Counted from the first letter of the stretch, positions 8,360 to 17,822 are shown. The stretch is 64,000 bases of DNA from JBCCJA01 sp039045975 (GCA_039045975.1 JBCCJA010000010.1:13194-77193); one strand, 5' to 3'. Numbers and translations are program-made. The notes: generated from the sequence alone by a model not told the origin.

Positions 8360-9577
8360 GTGATCGGGCTCGGGAAACGACGCGCCGCCGTGCCCGACCC
8401 GGTGCCGATCGAGAAGGTCTGCCTCTGCGGCCGCACGCTGCGGGCGAACCGCCTCGCGCGGGGCAGTTCGGTCGAATGCGACGACTGCGGCCGGACCTGG
8501 TTCCTGCTGCCGATCGACCCGTACCCGCCTTGGCCTAAGAAGAAAAAGCGGCGTCGCCGCGCCCAGGGCCGGAAGGTCTCCCGCGTCGTTTCGGCGGCCG
8601 GCGAGCGGGCCGGGAAAATCGCCGTCAAGGCCGCCGCCGGGACCGGGCGTCGGCTCAACGAGGCCAGTCGACGCAGCGCGAGCTGGGTCGCGAGGCGGAG
8701 CCGGTCGAGTCGTTTCCGGCTCGCGGCGGTCGCGGCCGCGACCGTCGTACTCGCCGCGGGGACGGGGTCGTGGGTCGCGGGGCGGTCGTCGGCCCGTGCG
8801 GCGGCCGTGAGGCTCGCGGCCGCGACGACCGAGGCACGTGCGGCGGCCTCACGCGGAGATTTCCTGCGGGTGACCGAGTTACTCGCCGACGCGGCCGGCT
8901 CGCGGGCGGCCGACGATCCGGCCACATCCGCCGCGGCGGCCCGGCAGCGCGTCCGCGAGGCGAACGCGGCCCTGTCGCTCGTCGTTCGGCCGCTGCATCA
9001 GATCGCCAGCGAAGCGGCCGCCACGTTCGACCCCCGGTTCCCGGACACTTGGTCGGACCGCTTCGACGCGCTCTACCGCGGACGCTGGGTCGTCCTCGAC
9101 GTCTCGGCCCGACGGGCGGAGGTCGCGACCGGGGGCGGCGGCGGGGCGACGACCACCGTCACCGAGATCGACTTTCCGCTCGCGCTGCCGGGCGCGAAGG
9201 TCTCCGTCGAGATCGGCGACACCGACTTCGGCCTTCCGGGACCTTGGGACGCCCCGCGACGTGTCGTCTTCGCGACGACGCTGAAGTCGTGCCGGCCTGC
9301 CGACAGCGACGGGGAGGTCTGGGTGATCGGTCTCGAGCCGGACGACGTGCTGCTGTGGGCCGATCCGGTCTCGCTCGCGGCGCTCGCGTTCGGCGGCGAT
9401 GTGGCGGCGGCGACCGACGGGTTCGGATCGCTGTTGGCCGAACAGAGAACACTGCTCGGTCTCAACGATGAAGACTTCTCGGTCGACGGCGGGACGGCGG
9501 ACGATCCTTCGGGCCGGACCGCGGCCGAAGATCGGCCCGCCGTCGACGACGTCGACTCTGCAGAGGGCACGTCATGA
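8360..9577 (+). CDS. Zinc-ribbon/TM protein, unknown function
   Basis: This 405-residue protein starts at a GTG; no better start is visible. Near the N-terminus CLCGRTLRANRLARGSSVECDDCG presents two Cys pairs spaced like a zinc ribbon. A very basic patch follows (KKKKRRRRAQGRK), and then one hydrophobic helix near residues 115-138 (LAAVAAATVVLAAGTGSWVAG), so it looks like a single-pass protein with the zinc ribbon and basic region on the cytoplasmic side. The rest has no motif I recognise. Its stop overlaps the ATG of the next gene (ATGA), which indicates translational coupling. Probably a lineage-specific planctomycete pair. Confidence 0.65.
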   Translation: MIGLGKRRAAVPDPVPIEKVCLCGRTLRANRLARGSSVECDDCGRTWFLLPIDPYPPWPKKKKRRRRAQGRKVSRVVSAAGERAGKIAVKAAAGTGRRLNEASRRSASWVARRSRSSRFRLAAVAAATVVLAAGTGSWVAGRSSARAAAVRLAAATTEARAAASRGDFLRVTELLADAAGSRAADDPATSAAAARQRVREANAALSLVVRPLHQIASEAAATFDPRFPDTWSDRFDALYRGRWVVLDVSARRAEVATGGGGGATTTVTEIDFPLALPGAKVSVEIGDTDFGLPGPWDAPRRVVFATTLKSCRPADSDGEVWVIGLEPDDVLLWADPVSLAALAFGGDVAAATDGFGSLLAEQRTLLGLNDEDFSVDGGTADDPSGRTAAEDRPAVDDVDSAEGTS

Positions 9578-11184
9578 CGGTCCGCCGGCTCGCGTTACTC
9601 GTCCTCGCCGTCGTCGCCGCTTTCCGGCCGGCGGCGGCGACGGCCCAACTCGCGGAGAGGTCGGCGATCTCGGTCGAGGCTTTCCTCGATCGCCGTTCCG
9701 ATTGGGACCTACTGGCCGACCGGGGCGAGCGGCTGCGGGTCGAAGGCCGTGTCGACGCGTTGGGGATCACGATGATGAAACTGACCCGCTGCGACGTGCC
9801 GTTCCGCGCGGCGGAGGGCGAGTTCCCGTCGGCGGGCAAGCGGGCCCGGCGGGTCGAAGCGGTCGGCACGTTGCGGCGGGACGGCGACGAATACGAATTC
9901 TCCGTCGAGTCCTTACGGTTTCTTCAGGAAGACGTCGCGGCGTTCCGTCTCAGGCGGACCCGTGTGCGTCGCGGCGACGTCGACGCGTTGCGAAAGCTCG
10001 GCGAGGAAGCCCGCGGGCGGGCCGCGTTCTATGACGACGAGGGGCTCGACCGGGTCGGGCTCGAGTTCTTACGCGAGTCGCTCGACGCGGCGGTCTCGAG
10101 GCTCGGGGCGGAGGACGCGGCGGGTCGGCTGCGGCTGGCCGACGAGATCGAAGCGGTCGGCGGCAATGTCGCCGAGATCGTCCGCCTACGGCACGAGGGC
10201 CTGCGGCTGGAGTGGCGGGACCGGCGGGGCGGTACGGACCCGGACGCGGCCGCGGAGTTCCGCAGACGGGTCGCGAAGCTGCTGCCGGGCGCCGACGTCC
10301 CGGGGCCCGCCGTCGGCCCGGGCGACGGTCTCGCGACTGACCGCGTCCGCGAGACGTACACCGACGTGCGGGCGTTCCGTGTCTTCCGCGAGGCGACCCG
10401 GGAGGACCGGCTCCGTATGGCCCGGCTGTTTTACGAGCGGATCGTGCTCGACCGGTTCGGGCTCGGGGACGTCGCGGAAGAGGCCATCGTTTCGGGGCGA
10501 TGGACGCCGCCGGGCGACGCGGGCTCGCCCGACGCGATTGCCGACGAACTGTCGCGTCTCACGCCGGAGCGGGAAGACCTGATCTCGGCGTTGCGGGCCC
10601 GCGGGCTGCAGGAACGGTTCGAAACCGTGGAGGCGGCGACGCGTGACGAGCTCGACGCGTTGGCGGCGCGGCTTGAGGCCGCCGGCCGCGGGGCCGACGC
10701 AAACAAAGCGAAGCTCCGCTGGCTCGCCGGCCGGGTCGCGCAGTTGCGGTTCGACGGGGCCGCCGGCCTGTTGCGGGCGGCCCGCGAAACGCTCGACGTG
10801 ACCGGCGACACCGACGCCGCCGTCACACTGCTGAAAGAAGCTGACGAGGCCGCGCCGGCGTCGGCGGACGTCGAGGCCGCCTTCACCGGGCTCGGCTATG
10901 TCCGCAGCGAGACAGGAAAGTGGGTGCCGAAGTCGGAGACCGACGCGTCCCGCATCGACCAGGCGATCCGGGCCGGCCGGGTCGTCGCGGGGATGACGGC
11001 CGCGCAGGTCCGGCGGACGCTCGGCCCGCCCGACTCGATCGCCCGCTCGATCGGCATCTCCGAGGTCGACGAGTCGTGGGTTTACGGCCGTGGCACGACG
11101 CGGCTCGTGATCCAGCTGCGACGTTTCGGGGCGACGAGTCCCGACAAAGCGACGGTCGTCGCCCAGGGCCGCGCCGCCCGATGA
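9574..11184 (+). CDS. Secreted protein of unknown function, coupled to the zinc-ribbon protein
   Basis: This 536-residue protein opens with a clear signal peptide (MTVRRLALLVLAVVAAFRP then AAATAQ, cleavage expected near residue 25). The body is rich in Arg, Glu and Ala with helical repeats. One region near residues 410-450 (tandem DAAVTLLKEADEAAPASADV and GLGYVRSETGKWV) resembles short TPR-like or tail motifs of planctomycete secreted proteins. The C-terminal ~80 residues (VVAGMTAAQVRRTLGPPDSI to WVYGRG) recall the SmpA/OmlA-like small beta folds that start with GMTxxQV and carry LGxP. That link is an inference. The ATG overlaps the upstream stop, so both products are likely made together. 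Confidence 0.65.
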   Translation: MTVRRLALLVLAVVAAFRPAAATAQLAERSAISVEAFLDRRSDWDLLADRGERLRVEGRVDALGITMMKLTRCDVPFRAAEGEFPSAGKRARRVEAVGTLRRDGDEYEFSVESLRFLQEDVAAFRLRRTRVRRGDVDALRKLGEEARGRAAFYDDEGLDRVGLEFLRESLDAAVSRLGAEDAAGRLRLADEIEAVGGNVAEIVRLRHEGLRLEWRDRRGGTDPDAAAEFRRRVAKLLPGADVPGPAVGPGDGLATDRVRETYTDVRAFRVFREATREDRLRMARLFYERIVLDRFGLGDVAEEAIVSGRWTPPGDAGSPDAIADELSRLTPEREDLISALRARGLQERFETVEAATRDELDALAARLEAAGRGADANKAKLRWLAGRVAQLRFDGAAGLLRAARETLDVTGDTDAAVTLLKEADEAAPASADVEAAFTGLGYVRSETGKWVPKSETDASRIDQAIRAGRVVAGMTAAQVRRTLGPPDSIARSIGISEVDESWVYGRGTTRLVIQLRRFGATSPDKATVVAQGRAAR

Positions 11185-11226
11185 GCCCCGCCGACGTCGC
11201 GAAGTCGGCTCATTGAGGCGCAAGCG

Positions 11227-12912
11227 TCACAGCCTCGCGAAGCCGACGACGCACATGTCGTCCTTCTGGCCGACGCCGCCTGAGAAGCGTTCGACCTCAT
11301 CGACGAGGCCGCTGACGAGCGGCCCGATCTCCGGCGGGCCCGACGCCATGAACTCGCCGATCCTGCTGACGCCGAACAGTTGCTGAGAGGTGTCCATTGC
11401 CTCGGTCACGCCGTCGGTGAACGCGACGGCGGCGTCCCCGGACGCGATGTCGCGGACCTGCGTTTCGAACGTCTGGTCGGTGGTGATCCCGATCGGCATG
11501 CCCCGGCAGCTTTGAGGGAAGACTTCGGTCGTGCCGGCGGCGTTGCGGACGACTAGCGACGGATGGCCCGCGTTGATGACCGACAGCGTGTGCCGCGACG
11601 GATCGACGACCGCGAACAGGCAGGTGATGAAGCGGTGCCCGAGCCGACTTTTGGTGATCTCCCGGTTCAACGCCGCCATCGCCTCGGCCGGGTCGGCGTG
11701 GGCGAGCAGTTGGTAACGCGCCGAAGCGAACAGCCGGGCCATGAGCAACGCCGCCGGCATGCCCTTGCCGGCGACGTCGCCGATCGTCATCGCGATCCGG
11801 CCGTCGGGAAGACCAACGTAGTCGAAGTAGTCGCCGCCGACGTGTCGCGCCGCCTCGTAGTGGTCGCCGAAGCGGTACCCGTCGACGGCGGGCGGCTCGT
11901 TCGGCAGAAATCCGAGCTGGACCTGCATCGCGAACTCGAGGTCGCGTCGGACGTCCCGCTGGACGAGCAGTTCCTCGGTGAGCACGGCGTTGCGGACCGC
12001 GACGCCGATCTGGGCCGCGACGCCGACGAAGGTGTCGAGGTCGGCGGTGTCGAAGTTCTTCTCCCGCTCGGCGCCGTCGATCTCGATGAAGCCGTAGCGG
12101 TGCCCGTCGGCCGAGCAGATCGGCACGCACATCACTGAGACGAGTTGCATGTCGTGGACGCTGGCGCTGTCGTCGAAGCGGACGTCGGTCGCGAGGTCGG
12201 TCGCGAGGACGGCGTCGTCGCTGTGACGGGCCTGACGGAGGACGGTCCGGCTGATCTCGGGCGGGCCGTCGTCGGCGACGCCCGGGCCGGCGATCCGCCA
12301 GCAGCGGACGCGAACTTTTTCGTCGTCCTCGTCCCACAACGCGATCGCCCGTGCGGCGTTCGGGAACAGACGCAGTAGCCCGTCGAGCGCCTTGCCGAGG
12401 ACCGAATCGACGTCGGTGCATTCCGAGACGTCGCGGCCGATCTGCAGGACGGCCGCCAGTTTTCGGTCGGGGTCGGCCGCCGGCGGTCCGGACGAGGCGT
12501 ACTCGATCTGCCCGACGGAGGACGATTCGAGCGGGTCGCCGCCGTCGCCGTCGGAACTTCCCGGGCCGATGTTGACGACCGTCCGGTCGGCGTCGGCACC
12601 GGGCCGCTCGCGGCCGCCAGCGGTTTCGTCCCAGAACGTGAGCCGGACCTCGGCGATGCGGATCTCGTCGCGGTCACGCAGGCCGACGGGGCCGAAGATC
12701 GGTTCTCCGTTCAGGAACGTCCGGTTGCGACTGCGGAGGTCTTCGAGCACGAACCGGCCGTCGGAAGCCGTCACCGCCGCGTGCTGGCGACTGACCGACG
12801 TCGTGTCGAGCACGACGTCACACGTCGCGTGCCGTCCGAGGACGACCGTTTCGCGATCGAGGCGGTAGATCGTGCCGGCTTCTCGGCCGGCCTCGACACG
12901 CAGGTGGGCCAC
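11227..12912 (-). CDS. FHA-GAF-SpoIIE (PP2C) phosphatase, RsbU-like
   Basis: This 561-residue protein starts at GTG and has three domains. Residues about 1-95 are an FHA domain (VLGRHATCDVVL, SRQHA, RNRTFLNG). Residues about 145-320 are a GAF sensor domain (VSVMCVPICSADGHRYGFIE). Residues about 345-560 are a SpoIIE-type PP2C phosphatase with the metal motifs GGDYFD, GDVAGKGMPAALLMA, TDGVTEA and KDDMCVV, all with their aspartates. RsbU/SpoIIE phosphatases dephosphorylate STAS antagonists in partner switching. Two STAS proteins occur elsewhere in the window, which makes them candidate substrates. The FHA domain implies input from a Ser/Thr kinase not encoded here. It converges on the secreted protein at 9574-11184. 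Confidence 0.9.
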   Translation of the reverse strand: MAHLRVEAGREAGTIYRLDRETVVLGRHATCDVVLDTTSVSRQHAAVTASDGRFVLEDLRSRNRTFLNGEPIFGPVGLRDRDEIRIAEVRLTFWDETAGGRERPGADADRTVVNIGPGSSDGDGGDPLESSSVGQIEYASSGPPAADPDRKLAAVLQIGRDVSECTDVDSVLGKALDGLLRLFPNAARAIALWDEDDEKVRVRCWRIAGPGVADDGPPEISRTVLRQARHSDDAVLATDLATDVRFDDSASVHDMQLVSVMCVPICSADGHRYGFIEIDGAEREKNFDTADLDTFVGVAAQIGVAVRNAVLTEELLVQRDVRRDLEFAMQVQLGFLPNEPPAVDGYRFGDHYEAARHVGGDYFDYVGLPDGRIAMTIGDVAGKGMPAALLMARLFASARYQLLAHADPAEAMAALNREITKSRLGHRFITCLFAVVDPSRHTLSVINAGHPSLVVRNAAGTTEVFPQSCRGMPIGITTDQTFETQVRDIASGDAAVAFTDGVTEAMDTSQQLFGVSRIGEFMASGPPEIGPLVSGLVDEVERFSGGVGQKDDMCVVGFARL

Positions 12913-13033
12913 CGGGCCTCTCGGTCGACGGTGCGGGTGTGACGGGAGTCGAAGGGCATCGGCCCCGTCGGTGAAATCGCGAACAAGATCGTACCCGACG
13001 GCCGGGACGCCGCCATGCGCGATCGGGCGCCGA

Positions 13034-14041
13034 CTACGACGCCGTCAGCTCGCGATGCTTCCCGAGCACGACGGCCGCGGCGGCGAGATCCTCGCTGGCG
13101 AGCCCGACCGATTTGAACAGCACGACGTCGTCCGGGCCCGGTTCGCGGGCCACGCGACCGGTCGACCAGGAAGCGAGGTCGGTCGCGTCGGCCCACGACC
13201 ACACGCCGAGGTCGACCGCCTCGAGCAGTTCGCCCGCCTCCTGACGGCACGCCGCGACCGCGTCGCAGATCACGAGGTCGGCCCGCGCGACGGTGCCCCG
13301 GTCGAGTTCACGACGCGACGGGCTGTTCGAGCCGATCGCACAGATCAGTGCCTTCGGACCGCCCCCGGCGGCGGGCGCTTTCAGGTCGAGACGGCGGCCG
13401 TCGAACACGGGCGTCTTCGACGTCGTCGCGGTCACGATCAGGTCGGCCGACGACACCGCGTCGTCGGGGTGATCGACGGGCACGATGTCGGGGGTTGTTC
13501 CGCCTTCGTCGCCGAGCGACCGCCGCATGTGTTCGACGAACCGCTCCAGACGTGGCCGATCGCGGCCGAAGACGTCGACCCGGCCGAGCGGCAGCGTCCG
13601 CGCCATCGCCTCCAAATGCGCGGCGGCCTGTCCGCCGGTCCCGATTAACAGCATCCGCAGCGGGGCGGGCCGGCCGGACTCACCGGGTCGCAAGAGGGTG
13701 CGGGCCGCGACCGCCGTCGTCGCCGCCGTCCGCCAGCGGCCGAGCAGGTCGGCTTCGAGGAACGCGAGCGGCTCGGCCGTCGCGAGGTCGTGCAGGCCGA
13801 CGACGAACCGTGCGCCCTCGCGACGCGTAACGTAGTTCTTGTACGCGGCGAGGCCGAGGTCCTCGTTGATCGCGGCCATCGCGTGCAGCATCGCCCCGCC
13901 GCCGCGGATGCGGCGACGCGGCAGGTCGACGACGCGGCCGGCGTCGATCGAGCGGAAGGAGTCCGCGACCGCCTTGATGACGTCGGGTAACGCGTCGGTC
14001 GCGGCGACGTCGGCCTCGGTCAGGTAGAGCGGTTTCGACAT
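13034..14041 (-). CDS. Ornithine cyclodeaminase / mu-crystallin family protein
   Basis: This 335-residue protein has the family layout. An N-terminal substrate-binding half shows YKNY with the active-site lysine region and a WRTAATTAVAA helix. The NAD(P) Rossmann motif is LIGTGGQAAAHLEAM (about residues 130-144), with SADLIVTATTSKTPVF and IGSNSPSRREL after it. The C-terminal end is LFKSVGLASEDLAAAAVV, the classic OCD tail. Members reduce imines or deaminate amino acids (ornithine, alanine, ketimines), so the substrate cannot be named from sequence. It is on the same strand as the FHA-GAF-SpoIIE gene, 121 nt upstream of it, and downstream of xylB. Confidence 0.88.
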   Translation of the reverse strand: MSKPLYLTEADVAATDALPDVIKAVADSFRSIDAGRVVDLPRRRIRGGGAMLHAMAAINEDLGLAAYKNYVTRREGARFVVGLHDLATAEPLAFLEADLLGRWRTAATTAVAARTLLRPGESGRPAPLRMLLIGTGGQAAAHLEAMARTLPLGRVDVFGRDRPRLERFVEHMRRSLGDEGGTTPDIVPVDHPDDAVSSADLIVTATTSKTPVFDGRRLDLKAPAAGGGPKALICAIGSNSPSRRELDRGTVARADLVICDAVAACRQEAGELLEAVDLGVWSWADATDLASWSTGRVAREPGPDDVVLFKSVGLASEDLAAAAVVLGKHRELTAS

Positions 14042-14124
14042 CGGGTCGCCCCGACGGCCCGTCCTGTTCGGCGTAGGGCCGCGTTTCGTTTACTGGTCCG
14101 ACGCCTTACGGCTCGGGCTTTCAT

Positions 14125-15663
14125 TCAGCCCGCGTCGACCAGTTCCGCGATGTCGGCGAAGTCACCTTTCAGCGAGCGGTACAACTCGCCGTATTTCGGG
14201 TAGGCCGAGTCGTAGGTCTTTTTCGTCGCGCGGTTCGTGTTCGTCGCGTCGACGATCGAGATCGTCGCGCGGCAGGCCTCCGCGACCGACTTGTAGGCGC
14301 CCGTCCCGGCCGCCGCGAGCAACGCGACGCCGTACGCCGGGCCCTCCTCGGCGTTGATCGTGACGACCTTCTGCCCATAGACGTCGGCCTGGACCTGTCG
14401 CCAGAAGGCGCTCTTCCCGCCGCCGCCGGAGACGCGGATCTCGCGGACCGGGATGTCCATGCCTTTGATGATTTCGAGGCAGTCCCGCATCGCGTAGGTG
14501 GCGCCCTCGATGACGGCCCGGGCCATGTGGGCCTTGCCGTGACGCAGGCCGAGGCCGATCCACGCGGCCCGCGCGTACGGGTCGGCGTGTGGCGTCCGCT
14601 CGCCGGTCAGATAGGGCAGGAAATAGAGCCCTTCGCAGCCGGCCGGGGCGGAGGCGGCTTCGGCGGTGATCAGCTCGTACGGGTCGACCTTCTTCTTTCG
14701 CGCGAGTGCGATCTCGGCGTCGCAGAGCTGGTTGCGGAACCACTGCAGGCTCCCGCCGGCAGAGAGCACGACGCCCATCACGTGCCACGCGCCCGGGACG
14801 GCGTGACAGAAGGTGTGCACGCGGCCGAGCGGGTCGACCTCGACCTCGTCGGCGTGGGCGAAGACGACGCCGCTGGTCCCCATCGTCGCCGAGATGATGC
14901 CCTTTTTGACGATGCCGTTGCCGATCGCGCCGGCGGCCTGGTCGCCGCCCCCGCCGACGACCGGCGTGCCCTCCGGCACGCCGAGCTTCTTCGCGACCGC
15001 GGCCGTGACCTGCCCGCTGACGACGTCCGATTCGAAACACTCCGGCAGCAGGCCGGCGTCGAGCCCGAGTTTGTCGATCAGCTTCTTCGACCAGCGGCGG
15101 TTTTCGACGTCGAGCAGCAGCGTGCCCGACGCGTCGCTGACCTCGGTCGCGAACTCGCCGGTCAGGAGGAAGCGGATGTAGTCCTTCGGCAGCAGGACCT
15201 TCGCGAGCCGCTCGAAGTTCTTCGGCTCGTGGTTCCGCAGCCAGAGGATTTTCGGGGCCGTGAAGCCTGTCAGCGCCGGGTTGGCGACCATGTTGATCAG
15301 CCGTTTGCGGCCGCCGGCGGCCTTTTCGATCTCGTCGCACTCGGCGGCGGTCCGCTGGTCGTTCCACAGTAGCGCCGGGCGGATCACTTCGTGCGACGCG
15401 TCGAGGAAGACGCTGCCGTGCATCTGTCCCGACAGGCCGATGCCCTTCACGTCGGCCTTCGCGACGCCGCCGTCCCGCAAGACCTTGCGGACCGTCTTGA
15501 CGGTCGCGTCCCACCAGTCGGCGGGGTTCTGTTCGGCCCAGCCCGGCTTGGGGCTCGACAGCGGATAGGTGACGGTCGCGGACGCGAGGATCGCGCCGTC
15601 TTCCCGCATCGCGAGGGTCTTCGTGCCGCTCGTGCCCGCGTCGATGCCGAGGTAAACGCCCAT
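14125..15663 (-). CDS. xylB: Xylulokinase
   Basis: This FGGY-family kinase phosphorylates D-xylulose with ATP. I choose the ATG at 15663 (512 residues, MGVYLGIDAGTSGTKTLAMR) because GGAG lies 8 nt before it; an ATG six codons upstream is possible. The N-terminal ATP-binding DAGTSGTK motif, the GQMHGSVFLD substrate motif with LLWNDQRT, the GGGDQAAGAIGNG segment and the C-terminal SGGGGKSAFWRQVQADV signature identify the xylulokinase branch. The catalytic Asp is expected in GGGDQ. There is no xylA, transporter or regulator nearby, so it is an isolated sugar kinase here. Confidence 0.92.
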   Translation of the reverse strand: MGVYLGIDAGTSGTKTLAMREDGAILASATVTYPLSSPKPGWAEQNPADWWDATVKTVRKVLRDGGVAKADVKGIGLSGQMHGSVFLDASHEVIRPALLWNDQRTAAECDEIEKAAGGRKRLINMVANPALTGFTAPKILWLRNHEPKNFERLAKVLLPKDYIRFLLTGEFATEVSDASGTLLLDVENRRWSKKLIDKLGLDAGLLPECFESDVVSGQVTAAVAKKLGVPEGTPVVGGGGDQAAGAIGNGIVKKGIISATMGTSGVVFAHADEVEVDPLGRVHTFCHAVPGAWHVMGVVLSAGGSLQWFRNQLCDAEIALARKKKVDPYELITAEAASAPAGCEGLYFLPYLTGERTPHADPYARAAWIGLGLRHGKAHMARAVIEGATYAMRDCLEIIKGMDIPVREIRVSGGGGKSAFWRQVQADVYGQKVVTINAEEGPAYGVALLAAAGTGAYKSVAEACRATISIVDATNTNRATKKTYDSAYPKYGELYRSLKGDFADIAELVDAG

Positions 15664-15890
15664 CACCCGCTCTCCGCTCATGCTGCCGAACGGGGCGAGC
15701 GTAAAAGGATCTGCGTCGGGGGGCGACCGACCGGACGTCGTCGGGCGGGCCCATATCAGCGGCTGCCGACGGCGGTCGCTTTCGCGGGACGCGGGGCTCG
15801 GCTACGGTCTCCGCCCCGCCGTAGGGCGGCCCGGTCACCGACGCGTCCCGGTCCTGATGCGTCCCCGCTTCGTCGGAAAGAGGTTTTCGG

Positions 15891-16274
15891 ATGGCAGTCA
15901 AAATTCGGATGAAGCGGTTCGGCCGCATCCACCGCCCGTTTTATCGCATCTGCGTGATGGACAGCCGCACGAAGCGGCAGGGCAAGGCGATCGAAGAGGT
16001 CGGCCATTACGACCCGATGGACCCCGACAACAAGCGGGGCGTGAAGATCGACCTGGAACGGGTCGACTACTGGATGAGCGTCGGGGCCCAGCCGTCCGAG
16101 AAAGTCGCCGTGCTCATCCGCAAGGTCCGCGAGGACAAGTTCACGGCGACGAAGTCGGCCCCGGCGATCACCGCGCCGAAGGAGCCGGAAAAGCCGGCCG
16201 AGGAAGCGGCCCCTGCCGAAGAAGCCGCCGAGGGCGGCGAAGAAGCTGCCGCGGAAGAGTCGGCCGAAGGCTGA
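15891..16274 (+). CDS. rpsP: 30S ribosomal protein S16 with acidic C-terminal tail
   Basis: The first ~80 residues are a typical bS16: MAVKIRMKRFGRIHRPFYRI, then HYDPMDPDNKRGVKIDLERVDYW and a GAQPSEKVAVLIRK helix. The remaining ~45 residues are an Ala/Glu/Pro-rich tail (PAEEAAPAEEAAEGGEEAAA), longer than the ~82-residue E. coli protein, as seen in several phyla. AAGAGG 8 nt upstream of the ATG is a usable Shine-Dalgarno. The common partners rimM, trmD and rplS are not downstream; a rho-independent terminator follows instead, so rpsP is a single-gene unit here. Confidence 0.96.
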   Translation: MAVKIRMKRFGRIHRPFYRICVMDSRTKRQGKAIEEVGHYDPMDPDNKRGVKIDLERVDYWMSVGAQPSEKVAVLIRKVREDKFTATKSAPAITAPKEPEKPAEEAAPAEEAAEGGEEAAAEESAEG

Positions 16275-16301
16275 CGGCGACGGGCGACCCACATGACGCG
16301 A

Positions 16302-16327
16302 CTTCGCCGCACCACGGCGGGGTTTTT
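16302..16327 (+). terminator. Rho-independent terminator after rpsP
   Basis: A GC stem CGCCG (16305-16309) pairs with CGGCG (16315-16319) across the loop CACCA and is followed by GGG and five T residues (16323-16327). It lies about 30 nt after the rpsP stop and just before the convergent LOG gene. Confidence 0.7.
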
Positions 16328-16334
16328 CGTGCGC

Positions 16335-17387
16335 TCAGCCCAGTTCGTCGTTCACGGCGTCGACGAGTTGTCGCAGCCGGCCGATCTGTTGCCGGTCGAA
16401 GTGCAACGCCAGACGCGGCAAGTCGGCGAGGTGCGGGTCGTCTTGTTCGACCGGGTCGGCGGTGGCCCGCTCGATCGAACCCTTCGCGCAGATGTCGGCG
16501 AACTCGTCGTTGAGCCGCGACAGCAGGTCGTCGCCGATCTCGGCGCAGAACCGCAGCACGAGCCGGTCCCGCACGTACCGCATGCTGTGATAGACGCTGT
16601 AGAAATGCAGCACCTCGCCGACCGCTTCGTCGACGCTGTCGGTGACGCGGTACAGGTCGAGGTCTTCGGGCGAGATCGTCCCGCGGGCGAGCAGTTCTTC
16701 TTTGATGAACCGCTGCATGCCGCCGAAGAAGGTCTGCCCCGGGGCGTCGACGCAGACGATCGGCATGAGGTCCCGCTTACCGGTCTGTACCAGCGTGAGC
16801 GCCTCGAACAGTTCGTCGAGCGTGCCGAAGCCGCCGGCGAAGACCGCGATCGCGTGGACTTCTTTGACGAACAGCAGCTTGCGGGTGAAGAAGTATTTGA
16901 AGTGGATCAGCTTCGGGTCGTCGGCGATGAACTCGTTCGCGGCCGCCTCGAAAGGAAGCATGATGTTCAGGCCGAACGCCATGTCCCGGCCGGCACCTTT
17001 GTTGCCGGCCGCCATGATGCCCGGCCCGGCCCCGGTGACCGACATCCACCCGCTCTCGGCCATCGCCCGCGAGAACGCGACCGCGGCTTGATACTCGGGG
17101 TCGTCCGCAGGCGTGCGGGCCGAACCGAACACGGAGACCTTCCGACACAGTCGGTACGGCTTGAACACCTTGAAGGCGTACCGCAGCTCCCGCATGGCGC
17201 GGGCGACGATCTTGAGGTCGCCGCGGGTCGCGTTGTCGGCCGCGAACTTGCCGGCGACCTCGCGGAGGTCGTCGATCAGGTCGGGATGGTCGGGCAGCTC
17301 GCAGGCGAGGAAGTCGCCGACGTCGTCGGTGAAGACGTCGGTCTCGGACCGCCGCGTGCCCCAGGCGAGTTCGCCGTCGTCCGCCAT
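16335..17387 (-). CDS. LOG family (lysine-decarboxylase-like fold) nucleotide-processing protein
   Basis: This 350-residue protein has a helical N-terminal extension (about residues 1-85), then a Rossmann-like LOG domain: VSVFGSARTPADDPEY, VTGAGPGIMAAGNKGA and AGGFGTLDELFEALTLVQTGK. LOG proteins cleave N6-modified AMP to cytokinin-like bases or hydrolyse nucleotide monophosphates. The usual PGGxGTxxE motif here reads AGGFGTLDE: the proline is replaced, but the catalytic Glu region and the GxGxM region with its Arg/Asn neighbours remain. The extension makes it longer than the ~190-residue core enzyme and closer to the large TIGR00730 group. It is the last gene of the HEAT-STAS-LOG run. Its physiological substrate is unknown. 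Confidence 0.85.
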   Translation of the reverse strand: MADDGELAWGTRRSETDVFTDDVGDFLACELPDHPDLIDDLREVAGKFAADNATRGDLKIVARAMRELRYAFKVFKPYRLCRKVSVFGSARTPADDPEYQAAVAFSRAMAESGWMSVTGAGPGIMAAGNKGAGRDMAFGLNIMLPFEAAANEFIADDPKLIHFKYFFTRKLLFVKEVHAIAVFAGGFGTLDELFEALTLVQTGKRDLMPIVCVDAPGQTFFGGMQRFIKEELLARGTISPEDLDLYRVTDSVDEAVGEVLHFYSVYHSMRYVRDRLVLRFCAEIGDDLLSRLNDEFADICAKGSIERATADPVEQDDPHLADLPRLALHFDRQQIGRLRQLVDAVNDELG

Positions 17388-17434
17388 CGCCGCTTCTCCG
17401 ACCGGCCGGGGTGTGGTCTGCCTGTCGTCCGCGC

Positions 17435-17800
17435 TCAGATCCCGACCGCCTCAAGTGCCTGCTCACGGCCGTCGTAGATCGCCCAGATCGTGTCGAGTGC
17501 CGTCACGCGGAGCAGCTCCCGTGCGGTCGGCGTCGCTCCGCAGAGCACCATTTCGCCGCCGCGGCTTTTGACGAATTTGTGGCAGCGGAGCATCAACGCG
17601 AGGAACACGCTGCCGAAGTAATCGACCTCCCCGAGGTCGAAGACGATCATCGGCACAGACTGCGACGCGAGCGGCTCGAGGATGACGTCGGCGGCCGATT
17701 CGATGAGGTCCCACCGCATCTGTTCGACGTCGCCGGTCGGGACGATCACGACGGCGTTGCCGTGCCATTCGATGCGGAAGTCGTCGGTGTCGGCGGACAT
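17435..17800 (-). CDS. STAS-domain protein, second anti-sigma factor antagonist-like
   Basis: The ATG at 17800 is chosen over a longer frame because AGGAG lies 7 nt before it; this gives 121 residues. The STAS domain runs the full length: FRIEWHGNAVVIVPTGDV, IVFDLGEVDYFGSVFLALML and a C-terminal VTALDTIWAIYDGREQAL. At the phosphorylation position (YFGSVFLALM) a Ser sits after Gly rather than Asp, so regulation by phosphorylation is plausible but not certain. It starts 22 nt after the HEAT lipoprotein gene and ends 47 nt before the LOG gene, so the three are probably co-transcribed. Its partner kinase is not adjacent. Confidence 0.85.
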   Translation of the reverse strand: MSADTDDFRIEWHGNAVVIVPTGDVEQMRWDLIESAADVILEPLASQSVPMIVFDLGEVDYFGSVFLALMLRCHKFVKSRGGEMVLCGATPTARELLRVTALDTIWAIYDGREQALEAVGI

Positions 17801-17822
17801 GCTCACTCTCCTGCGATGCGTC

